From positions 62,001-126,000 of the forward strand of contig CAZPHC010000016.1 in assembly GCA_964586155.1 (NCBI GenBank): a stretch of DNA of 64,000 nt. The letters are read 5' to 3'. Source of the DNA: SXNM01 sp964586155. GTDB taxonomy: Bacteria; Myxococcota_A; UBA9042. Shown here one piece after another: positions 20,704 through 28,690 of this stretch (position 1 is the first letter of the stretch; every line of letters begins with the position of its first letter). The notes under the pieces were generated by a model, which made no database searches, was not told the origin of the DNA, and saw nothing but the letters and a program-made list of their open reading frames with translations. The position numbers and the translations under genes are program-made.

Positions 20704-21575
20704 CCCGGCTGCTCCGTGCTGAGGGCCGCGCGCGGCCGTGCTGTCGTGGCGACGTAGCGCGGATCCAGGCTGTCGCGCAAGCCATCGGCCAGGACGAACA
20801 GGCCCGCCTGCCAGAGCAGCAGCGCGCCTGCCGGTCCGAGCAGCAGCAACGGGCTGCGCAGGGCCATCAGGGTGCCGTCCTCGAGCATCGCGCCCCAGCT
20901 GACGGCGCCGTCCGGGCCCAGGCCCAGGAACGACAGGCTCGCCTCGCCGAGCACGGCCCCCGCCGCCGCAAAGGTCGCCTGCACCGCCAGCGGTCCGCCG
21001 ATCGCCGGCAGGACATGGTGCCGCAGCAGGCGCAGGGTCGAGCTGCCATAGAGCGTCGCGGCCAGCAGATCGTCCCGCGATCGCAAGCCGAGCACCAATC
21101 CTCGCACCAGCCGGCCGTGGCTCGCCCACGATGTCAGCGAGAGCGAGAGCACGACCGTCGCCACGCCCGGCCGCTCGCTGACGAAGATCACCAGCAGCGC
21201 GAGCAGCAAGCCCGGGAACGCCATCGCCACGTCGGCGGCCCGGCTGATGCCGAGGTCCACCAGGCCGCCGCGCCAGCCCGCGAGGGCGCCGAGCAGGGCG
21301 CCGCCGCCGACCGCGAGCGCAGCGGTGCCGAGCCCGACCAGCGTCGCCAACTGGCCGCCCGCGAGGATGCGCGCCAGCAGGTCACGGCCCTCGGCGTCGG
21401 TGCCCAGAGGATGGCCCGTCGATCCGGGCGCCAGGACCGCGTCGAGGTCGACGTGGTGCGGATCCAACGGCCACAGCCAGGGGCCGAGCCAGAACAGCGC
21501 CAGCATGCTCAGCGTCCAGCCCAGGCCGATGCGGACGCCTCGCCAGCCGTCGTGGCGCGCGGCGACGGGGGTCAT
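20700..21575 (-). CDS. ABC transporter permease, DppC/OppC type
   Basis: The 291-residue membrane protein contains HPLGTDAEGRDLLARIL, the hallmark of DppC/OppC permeases, and a core loop with EASLSFLGLGPDGAVSWGAML. About six membrane helices are expected. The ATG overlaps the end of the DppB-type gene (ATGA) and its stop overlaps nagZ. No solute-binding protein or ATPase gene lies in the window, so the substrate is unproven. Oligopeptides or muropeptides are the likely class. Confidence 0.9.
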
Positions 21576-22522
21576 CGGGCCTCCGCGATGCGCGTCCGGG
21601 TGCGGGGATCCACGACGCCGACCACGATGTCGACCAGACCCAGCACCAAGGCATAGCCGACGGCGATGACCAGCACACAGCCCTGGACCACGGCGCCGTC
21701 GCGGGCAGCGATCGCGTCCAGCAGCAGCGTGCCGACCCCCACCCGGCCGAAGACCTTCTCGCAGACCAGGGCGCCGCCGATGAGCGCGCCGAGCTGGCTC
21801 GCCGCGACCGGAAGCAGGGGCAGCGCCGCGTTCGGCAGCAGGTGCAGCCCCACCACGCGCCAACGCGGCAGGCCGCGAGCCTCGAGCGCCGCGCGGAGCG
21901 GACCCGTCAGCAGCTCCAGCATCGTCGCGCGGACCAGACGCGACAGCCGTGCGGCCAGGGCGAAGCCGACGACCGCGCCGGGCAGCACCAGGTCCAGCGC
22001 CACATCTGGCGGGTGCGCCGCGGTCGGCAGCCACGGCAGCGTCACGGTCCAGAGCAGCAGGCCGATCGGGCCGCTGACGAACACGGGCATCGCCACCCCG
22101 ACCAGGGCGACGCTGCGGCCGAACCAATCGCCGACACGGCCCGCTTGCAGCGCGGCGAAGGTGCCGAGCGGCAGCGCCAGCGCCAGCGCCCAGGCCAGGG
22201 CGACCGCGGCGAGCGCCAACGTCTGCGGCAGCACGGCCGCCAGCAGCGACGAGACCGCGACCGGCCGGCCTTGCAGCGCCACCGAGGTGCCCAGGCTGCC
22301 GTCGGCGAGGCTGCCCAACCAGCCGCGCGCCTGCTGCCAGAGCGGCCCTTCGAGGTGCATGTGCGACCGCAGCGTCGCGCGCTCGGCCTCGGTGGCGCGC
22401 TCGCCCAGGAGCACGTCGGCGGGGTCACCGGGCACGGCGCGGACGGCGACGAAGACGAGCAGGACGATGCCTGCGATGGCGAGGAAGGTTGCGAGCAGGC
22501 GGGTCAGCGCGCTCAGCGACAC
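21572..22522 (-). CDS. ABC transporter permease, DppB/OppB type
   Basis: The 316-residue protein has an N-terminal helix followed by AVRAVPGDPADVLLGERAT, typical of DppB/OppB, and the permease loop EARGLPRWRVVGLHLLPNA. The start is a GTG located 10 bases inside the end of the FHA gene, with no clear ribosome-binding site, so coupling to that gene is likely. It pairs with the DppC-type permease downstream. Confidence 0.88.
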   Translation of the reverse strand: MSLSALTRLLATFLAIAGIVLLVFVAVRAVPGDPADVLLGERATEAERATLRSHMHLEGPLWQQARGWLGSLADGSLGTSVALQGRPVAVSSLLAAVLPQTLALAAVALAWALALALPLGTFAALQAGRVGDWFGRSVALVGVAMPVFVSGPIGLLLWTVTLPWLPTAAHPPDVALDLVLPGAVVGFALAARLSRLVRATMLELLTGPLRAALEARGLPRWRVVGLHLLPNAALPLLPVAASQLGALIGGALVCEKVFGRVGVGTLLLDAIAARDGAVVQGCVLVIAVGYALVLGLVDIVVGVVDPRTRTRIAEAR

Positions 22523-24381
22523 CGTTCGAGCATGCCTTCGATCTGGGGGGCGTCGGCGGCGTCGGGGTAGATCTGCACGTACGCGTTGCCATGCTTGAGG
22601 CAGTTGGCCTTGTCGCCCAGCTGGAAGTAGAGCCGTGCGAGCTGGCCGTGCGCCTTCTTGTAGCCGCTCTTGACCGCGGCCTGGAAGTGCTTGACCGCCT
22701 CTTGCTTGTCACCGCCCGCGACGGCCTGACGGCCCGCGTTGTAGTGCTCCTGCGCGCTCATCTCGCCGGCGGCCGCCTTGGGCTCGGGCTTCTCGACCGG
22801 CTTCGGCTCGGGCTTGGCGACGGGCTTGGGCTCGGGCTTCTCGACCGGCTTCGGCTCGGGCTTGGCCACCTTCGGCTCGCTCGGCTTGCGCTCGGGCCGC
22901 GGCTTCTCGTCTGCGCCGTCGTCCTTGCCCGGGCGCGCAGAGCTCTTGGCCTTGGTCAGGATCGTCGCGGCGCGCTCGCTGTCGGGCTGGTAGGCCTGGA
23001 CCTGCTCCGCCAGCGCGACGGCGTCGTCGAACTGCCGGCGCTTCATGGCCTTGTCGGCATCTTCGAGCAGCGAGGCCACGACCATGGCCTTGGCCTTGTC
23101 GCGCGTCGCCTCGAGGCGCTTGATCAGCGGCGAGTCGTCCGTCAGGCCCTCGCGCAGGTCGTTGACCGTGTCCAGGGCCTGCTTGGGCTGGTCGTCGAGG
23201 ACCTTCTCGGCGGCCTCGAGCTTCTCGAGGGACTCGGCCTCGACCTCGAGCTTGCGCACGACCAGGCCGATCTCGGCGCTGCCGCCGTCCGACTTCTCGG
23301 CGTCGCGCGCCAGGGCCAGAGCCTCGCGCAACATGCCGGCGCTGCGCAGCTTCTCGATCTGGCGCAGGCGATCCTGGGTCGGCACGGCCGCCGCCGCGGG
23401 CTCCGGCGCCTCGTCGGGTTCGGCCTCGTCGCCGCCAGCCTTGGCCGGTGCGGTCGCGGGCTTGTCGTCCTTGGCCTGGGGCTCGTCCTTGCCGCTCATC
23501 GCCAGGAAGGCGATCAGGCCGCCCGCCAGCAGGACGGTGACGACGATCGCGGCGATCAGCAGGCCCTTGCCGCCGCTCGAACCGCCACCTGCCGCCGGGC
23601 GCGCCGGCGCGGCGCTGCCGGGTGCCAGGAAGCGCAGCGCGACGTGGCCGAGCACGAGCACGTCGCCGCTGTGGACGACGCATTTGTGGTAGGGCTCGCC
23701 GTTGACCTGGATGCCGTTGGCCGAGCCGAGGTCGAGCACCTCCCACGCGCCGTCGGGCTTGCGCGTCAGGCGCACGTGCTCTTTGGAGATCGAGCGGTGA
23801 TCGATGACCAGGTCGGCGTTCTCGCCGACGCGACCGATCGTCGTCGGCGTGCGCGTGATGCGCAGCTCGAGGCCGCGCAGGTTCTCGCTCTCGACCACCA
23901 GGCGCGGCTGCTCGGCCGCGGGGATCGAGGTCGACTCGCCGGGGGCGCTGATCGCCTTCTGGATGTCGGCCAGGTTGACGATGGAGGTCTGATCGTTCGG
24001 CCGATTCGCGCCGCCCGCGGGCGGAGCCGGGGGGCCACCGGCCGGTGGCTGCGCGCCGTCGTCGACCAGGGCGTTGTCACGGGGCCGCTGACCGGCGCCC
24101 ATGATCTCCATGGTGTAGTCGCCGATCTGGATGGTGTCGCCGGCGCGGACGTCGGTGCGCGCGCGCAGCAGCTGCTGGTTGACCCGGGTGCCCCATTTGG
24201 CGCGAACCGGCTCGATCCAGGCCTGGTCGCCCTGCACGACGATGCGGGCCTGGTGGCGCGAGACGTTGCGCTCGGTCAAGCAGATCGCGTTGGACTCGTC
24301 GCGGCCGATCGTCAACTCGCCATCGCCGAGGGGGATGACGGTCGACTTGCCTTCAAAGTCCTGGATCGTCAGCTGCAGCAT
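22513..24381 (-). CDS. Double-FHA membrane protein with TPR/Sel1-like tail
   Basis: The 622-residue product has two FHA phosphothreonine-binding domains. The first spans about residues 1-95 (LTIGRDESNAICL...VSRHQARI) and the second follows a Pro/Ala linker (TTIGRVGENADLVI...ISKEHVRL...SANGIQVNG). Then come a membrane helix (GLLIAAIVVTVLLAGGLIAFLA), a charged helical region, a Pro/Lys/Glu-rich linker with repeated KPEPKPV, and a C-terminal repeat region (EHYNAGRQAVAGGDKQEAVKHFQ). It probably reads Ser/Thr phosphorylation in the cytoplasm and extends into the periplasm. It is the first gene of the permease-nagZ unit and is divergent from the lipid-kinase gene. Confidence 0.85.
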   Translation of the reverse strand: MLQLTIQDFEGKSTVIPLGDGELTIGRDESNAICLTERNVSRHQARIVVQGDQAWIEPVRAKWGTRVNQQLLRARTDVRAGDTIQIGDYTMEIMGAGQRPRDNALVDDGAQPPAGGPPAPPAGGANRPNDQTSIVNLADIQKAISAPGESTSIPAAEQPRLVVESENLRGLELRITRTPTTIGRVGENADLVIDHRSISKEHVRLTRKPDGAWEVLDLGSANGIQVNGEPYHKCVVHSGDVLVLGHVALRFLAPGSAAPARPAAGGGSSGGKGLLIAAIVVTVLLAGGLIAFLAMSGKDEPQAKDDKPATAPAKAGGDEAEPDEAPEPAAAAVPTQDRLRQIEKLRSAGMLREALALARDAEKSDGGSAEIGLVVRKLEVEAESLEKLEAAEKVLDDQPKQALDTVNDLREGLTDDSPLIKRLEATRDKAKAMVVASLLEDADKAMKRRQFDDAVALAEQVQAYQPDSERAATILTKAKSSARPGKDDGADEKPRPERKPSEPKVAKPEPKPVEKPEPKPVAKPEPKPVEKPEPKAAAGEMSAQEHYNAGRQAVAGGDKQEAVKHFQAAVKSGYKKAHGQLARLYFQLGDKANCLKHGNAYVQIYPDAADAPQIEGMLERCR

Positions 24382-24447
24382 GGGGCTGATTGCTCTCCTC
24401 GACGCGCGATCCGGCCTCGAACTCGCCCGGCCGCGCGAGGCGCGGCG

Positions 24448-24475
24448 ATGACGCGGGCGGCTTGGGTGCTACACT
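24448..24475 (+). promoter_or_regulatory. Candidate promoter upstream of the DAG-kinase-like gene
   Basis: ATGACG and TACACT are separated by 16 bases in the divergent interval. A start near 24482 would exclude an in-frame ATG at 24448 as the true start codon of the downstream gene. Confidence 0.45.
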
Positions 24476-24642
24476 CGCAGCATCAACTCCAAGCGAACCC
24501 CAAGCGGCACGCGCTGGGGAGCCTATCATGCGACCCTGGGGCGGACAAGGCTCCCAGAGGGTGGCATGCTCCGGGGCTGTGCGTGCGCGCTGGCTCGTGC
24601 CGGGATCGCCCTCGGCCGGGGCCGCCGCGGCTGGGGTTCGCC

Positions 24643-25788
24643 GTGCGAAAGCAAGAGGTTCCACATCGCGAGGTCGGCGCAGGCGGGGCAGGGTATGCAG
24701 ACCCCAGCGCCAGCGGCGCCGACCCGTTGGCGACCCTGCTCTCACCCGCCGGCCAGGCCGTCCGCGTCCAGGCCTGCCGCGCCCAGGCCGATGTCCGCCT
24801 GGGCGTGTTGATCAACGGTCGCGCCGACGGCGGGCGGATGGCGGCCGCGTGGCGTGAGCTCGCCGGTCCTTGGCCGCTGCGTGTCACCAGCGACATCAGC
24901 GCGTTGCGTCGTGCGCTCGCCGAGCTCCTCGCGATCGAGGGCGTCAACGTGCTCGCGCTCGCCGGCGGCGACGGCACGGTGCACCACGCGTGCAACGTCC
25001 TGTTCGCCCTGCAGGCCGAGGCCGAGCGGCTCGGGGTCGACGCGCCGTTGCCCAGGCTGCTGCTGCTGCGCGGCGGCACGATGAACATCCTGGCGCGCGC
25101 GACCGGGCACCAGGTGGCACCCGCGCGGTCGCTGGCCCGCTTCGCCCGCGCCTTCACCGGCGCGCCCTGGAGCGCCGTGCCCGCCCGGCGCCTCGGTACG
25201 CTCGCGGTCACCGGCGCGTGGGGCCGGCGCTACGGCTTCGTCTTCGGTTCGGAGGTCGTCTACCACGCGATCGCCCTGTACGACGGGTTCGGCGCCGGCT
25301 ACGGCGGCCTGACGCGCTTCCTGTTCGAGCTCGCGCGCGGCGCCCTCGTGGGCTCGGAGCTCTGGCGGCGCGAACGCTGGCGGCTCGGGCCCTTCGGCCA
25401 CGCGCTCGATGTCCACGGGGCTGCCGCGGCGCCGATCCACCTCGACGCCTACACCGCGGCCGTGGCCACGACCACCGACCTGACCCTGGCCACCGGCGCG
25501 ATCGCCGCCATTCGCCGCGCGCCCCACGCCGACGGCTTCCACGCTCGGGTCGTCGGCGTCGTCGAGCCCGCAGAGCTCGTCGCGATGGTCCCGGCGCTGC
25601 TGGCCGGGCGCGAACACCGCGCGGTGCTCGACGTGCCCGAGGCGCACCGCCTGGACCTCTGGGGGCCCTGTACGCTCGACGGCGAGCTGGTCGACGACCC
25701 CAGCGTCGCGGGTCGTGGGCCGGTCGTGGTCGACGCCGGACCTCGTCTGCACGTGGTGCCCGCCGCGTTGGGCATCGAACGCTGGTGA
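24643..25788 (+). CDS. Diacylglycerol kinase catalytic-domain protein
   Basis: The 381-residue product matches the DAGK/YegS/sphingosine-kinase family. It has LINGRADGGRM near the start of the fold, ALAGGDGTVHHACNVL (the GGDGT nucleotide-binding motif) and LLLRGGTMNILARA. These enzymes phosphorylate lipid hydroxyls at the membrane. The start is uncertain: the GTG at 24643 is chosen, but it has no clear ribosome-binding site, and a GTG at 24805 lies almost at the domain edge. The second half, with the beta-sandwich expected for the family, is less conserved. It does not overlap its neighbours. Confidence 0.78.
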   Translation: MRKQEVPHREVGAGGAGYADPSASGADPLATLLSPAGQAVRVQACRAQADVRLGVLINGRADGGRMAAAWRELAGPWPLRVTSDISALRRALAELLAIEGVNVLALAGGDGTVHHACNVLFALQAEAERLGVDAPLPRLLLLRGGTMNILARATGHQVAPARSLARFARAFTGAPWSAVPARRLGTLAVTGAWGRRYGFVFGSEVVYHAIALYDGFGAGYGGLTRFLFELARGALVGSELWRRERWRLGPFGHALDVHGAAAAPIHLDAYTAAVATTTDLTLATGAIAAIRRAPHADGFHARVVGVVEPAELVAMVPALLAGREHRAVLDVPEAHRLDLWGPCTLDGELVDDPSVAGRGPVVVDAGPRLHVVPAALGIERW

Positions 25789-25822
25789 AGCGCCGCCACG
25801 TCGCGTCTGGCGCCGTCCTGGC

Positions 25823-25852
25823 TTGCGCTGCCCGTCGTCGATCCGATACCTT
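25823..25852 (+). promoter_or_regulatory. Candidate promoter before the clan-CD-like lipoprotein gene
   Basis: TTGCGC and TACCTT are 18 bases apart, about 95 bases before the ATG at 25947. The -10 match is partial. Confidence 0.35.
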
Positions 25853-25946
25853 TGATGGCTTGGTGCGGAGAGGGGAATCGGCACAGGCTGGTTGGACCAT
25901 CGAACCGCGACGTTGTGCGAGTGGCGGCCGGAATTTGGGAGCGAAC

Positions 25947-28607
25947 ATGCGTGGAACCTCGAACCTGGTGGCGATGCTTTGCTGCGCCTTGTTGATCAGC
26001 TGGGGCTGCAGCAACCCGACCACAGGTGACGACGCCAGCGGCGGCGCCGACACCTCCGCCACCGACACGGCCGCCGACGTCGGCGACGACATCGGCGTGG
26101 ACGCCACCGAGTCCGATACGGGCAGTGACGACGACACGGCCGCAGATGCGATCGGCGATTCTGCCGATCCGACCGACGGCACCGAGGGCGATGGCGGCGC
26201 TGATGACACCGCCGTCGCCGACACCGCGGCCGATGTGCCCGATACCGCCAAGCCGGACATCGACGAGAGCAAGGGCCTCGCGTCCGACGAGCTGCTGGTC
26301 AAGGTGCTCGGACCGTCCGGCCGCGAGTGGGTCCAGAGCGACTCCGAGTTCGCGCAGCTGTCGGGCGTGCTCTTCGGCGAGGCCGACACCATCGAGTGGA
26401 GCAGCAGCAACGGCAAGTCCGATACGATCTCGCTCGCGGCCTGGTGGGTCAGCGGCGTCATCGAGCTCTCGCCCGGCGACAACGCCATCACCGTCACCGC
26501 GAAGAAGGGCACCCAGGTGGCGACCGACACGGTGCACATCGTCTACAACCCGTTCTTCACCTTCGAGGGCGCGCCGCAGATCGCCCCTGACGTCCTGTTC
26601 GTCGGCGAGTCGGCGACGATGGTCGTGCGCATGCCGCTGTCGGGCGCGGGCTCCGGCCCCTCGGGCAAGGGGCCGGTGGATCCCTCGACGGTCAAGCTCA
26701 TCGAGTGCGACGCCGACGGCAAGAAGATCCAGGACACCAAGAAGCTCGTCGACGACGGATCTGCGAGCAACTGCGACGACATCCAGAAGGACGGTTACTA
26801 CTCCGCCTGCCTGAGCATGACGCCGAACGTCGCCAAGCGCCTGTACTTCCGCGTCGAGGCCACGGTCACGGTGCTCGACAAGACCTACACCGCGCTCTCG
26901 CCGATGACGCAGGTCGACGTCGTCCAGCGCATGCAGCAGAGCGAGTGCAATCAGATCGTGGGCTTGCAGAAGAAGGTCAAAGGCGACGTGCTCGCCGCCG
27001 TCGGCGGTGGCAAGTCGGCGGCCGACGCGGCGGCCGACGGGCTGAGCGCGCTCAAGGCCGACGCGACCGTCGCCGAAGCGGGCATCGCCAAGGACGGCAC
27101 GACGATCTGGGTCCGCTACAAGTCCGGGCGGCTCGGCGCGATTCAGCTGCCGACTCCCGGCCAGCGCAGCGCCGGCGCCAGCCCCGCGCCCGGTGTCTCG
27201 ACCGCCGCGCTGCCGACCTACTCGGTCGGCACCCGCCGCGCCGTCGCGATCGCGCCGAACTCGGCCGAGTTCCAGGCCGGCTTCCCCTCGGGCCAGGGCG
27301 ACGAGGCGGCGTGGGCCGGCCAGGGGCTCGCCGACCGCGAGTGCCCGCCGTTCTCGGTCGACACCGCGACGGGCGACAAGGCGTTGCTCTCGTACTACCG
27401 CAACATCTGGCAGTACGGTGTCGTCGCGATCACCGGCCACGGCACGACGCTCTTTGGCGGCATGGAAGTGGCCTCGGCCCAGGCCTACGGCTGGGAGCAT
27501 ACCGGCAGCCAGGAGGTCCTGTTCTCGGGCGAGGCCGTGAACTGCTCGGCCTTGGCCAGCTCGGCCAAGAGCTGCTCGTCCGACGCCAGCTGCCCGGCCG
27601 GCCAGGAGTGCGTCAAGACCTCGAAGTCGTCCGGCATCTGCGTCGATCAGACCCAGGGCGACATCATGTCGGGCCGCGTCGTCATCGGCGACGCGACCTA
27701 CGGCACGACGCCGGCGTTCTTCCAGCGCCACATGCGCCAGGACCTGCCGGCCTCGATCGTCTACCTCGGAGGCTGCCGCACGCTGAACAACGGCAGCGTC
27801 GCGGTCCAGCTCTTCGGCGCCGGCGCGGCGGCGGTCGTGGGCTACAGCGGCGACGTCACCAACGCCTTCGCCTGGAGCCACGGCTTCGCCTTCTTCGACA
27901 AGCTGATCAACCACCAGGGCTCGGTCCTGCAAGCCGTGACGCTGCTCGACGTCGACCCCGAGACCGGCGGCAGCATGCGCTGGATCGGCAACGGCAAGTC
28001 CAACGCCAACGACGGCGCCTTGATCAACGCCAGCTGGGACGCCGGCAAGGCCACAGGCTGGAAGGCCGTCGGTGACGGTCGCGTCATCTCGCGCCTCGGC
28101 GTGACGGTGCCCGTGGCCGGCAAGTTCATGGGCATCATCTCGACGGGCCTGGGCTTCACCGCGCAGAGCGGCAGCCTCGAGCAGCCCTTCTGCGTCGCGC
28201 CCGGCGCCACCGAGCTCTGCTACTACTGGAAGTTCTACTCCGAGGAGTTCGTCGAGTTCTGCGGCTCGTCGTACATGGACCGTCTGACCGCGGTCATCAG
28301 CGGCAAGCAAGGCAAGCTCACGATCACCGACGTGTTCATCGATCCGCTCTGCCCCTACGACTGCGGTGGCAAGTCGCCCTGCACCCCCGGCTCGCCCTCG
28401 TGCAAGTGCGGCAGCCAGTGGAAGACGCTCGACCCGGCCGACGTCTCGTTCGACCAGGGCGACGTGCACATGACGCCGTGGATCAAGGACTGCAAGGACA
28501 TCTCGCCCTTCGCAGGCAAGCGCGCCGATCTCAAGTTCTTCGTGACCGACACCGGTGACTCGATCTACGACACCGCGGTGCTCATCGACGAAGTCACGAT
28601 CCAATAG
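25947..28607 (+). CDS. Large lipoprotein with clan CD peptidase-like domain
   Basis: The 886-residue protein has a signal peptide ending in ISWGC (Cys 21) and an Asp/Thr/Ala-rich linker to about residue 108. Beta-rich domains follow (about 115-320). A segment comes next with the two marks of clan CD cysteine peptidases: a hydrophobic strand ending in His-Gly (VVAITGHGT, H498) and another ending in Gly-Cys (SIVYLGGCRTLNN, C610). A cysteine-rich insertion (533-565) lies between them. The C terminus (WKFYSEEFVEFCGSSYMD... DTAVLIDEVTIQ) resembles choice-of-anchor-type jelly rolls. GGAG lies 5 bases before the ATG. Catalytic activity is inferred only from the motif pair. Confidence 0.72.
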   Translation: MRGTSNLVAMLCCALLISWGCSNPTTGDDASGGADTSATDTAADVGDDIGVDATESDTGSDDDTAADAIGDSADPTDGTEGDGGADDTAVADTAADVPDTAKPDIDESKGLASDELLVKVLGPSGREWVQSDSEFAQLSGVLFGEADTIEWSSSNGKSDTISLAAWWVSGVIELSPGDNAITVTAKKGTQVATDTVHIVYNPFFTFEGAPQIAPDVLFVGESATMVVRMPLSGAGSGPSGKGPVDPSTVKLIECDADGKKIQDTKKLVDDGSASNCDDIQKDGYYSACLSMTPNVAKRLYFRVEATVTVLDKTYTALSPMTQVDVVQRMQQSECNQIVGLQKKVKGDVLAAVGGGKSAADAAADGLSALKADATVAEAGIAKDGTTIWVRYKSGRLGAIQLPTPGQRSAGASPAPGVSTAALPTYSVGTRRAVAIAPNSAEFQAGFPSGQGDEAAWAGQGLADRECPPFSVDTATGDKALLSYYRNIWQYGVVAITGHGTTLFGGMEVASAQAYGWEHTGSQEVLFSGEAVNCSALASSAKSCSSDASCPAGQECVKTSKSSGICVDQTQGDIMSGRVVIGDATYGTTPAFFQRHMRQDLPASIVYLGGCRTLNNGSVAVQLFGAGAAAVVGYSGDVTNAFAWSHGFAFFDKLINHQGSVLQAVTLLDVDPETGGSMRWIGNGKSNANDGALINASWDAGKATGWKAVGDGRVISRLGVTVPVAGKFMGIISTGLGFTAQSGSLEQPFCVAPGATELCYYWKFYSEEFVEFCGSSYMDRLTAVISGKQGKLTITDVFIDPLCPYDCGGKSPCTPGSPSCKCGSQWKTLDPADVSFDQGDVHMTPWIKDCKDISPFAGKRADLKFFVTDTGDSIYDTAVLIDEVTIQ

Positions 28608-28690
28608 CCGCCCGCGTGGGGCCCGGCGATCGCCGGCGTTGTCGTCGCCGCGTCGCCGCACCCTCGTCGGTGCGTCAGGCAGGGGGCTCC

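Noticed and set aside
24448..24642. Upstream ATG at 24448 as start of the DAG-kinase-like protein
   Set aside because: It coincides with a promoter-like -35 box, and the added 65 residues have no domain character.
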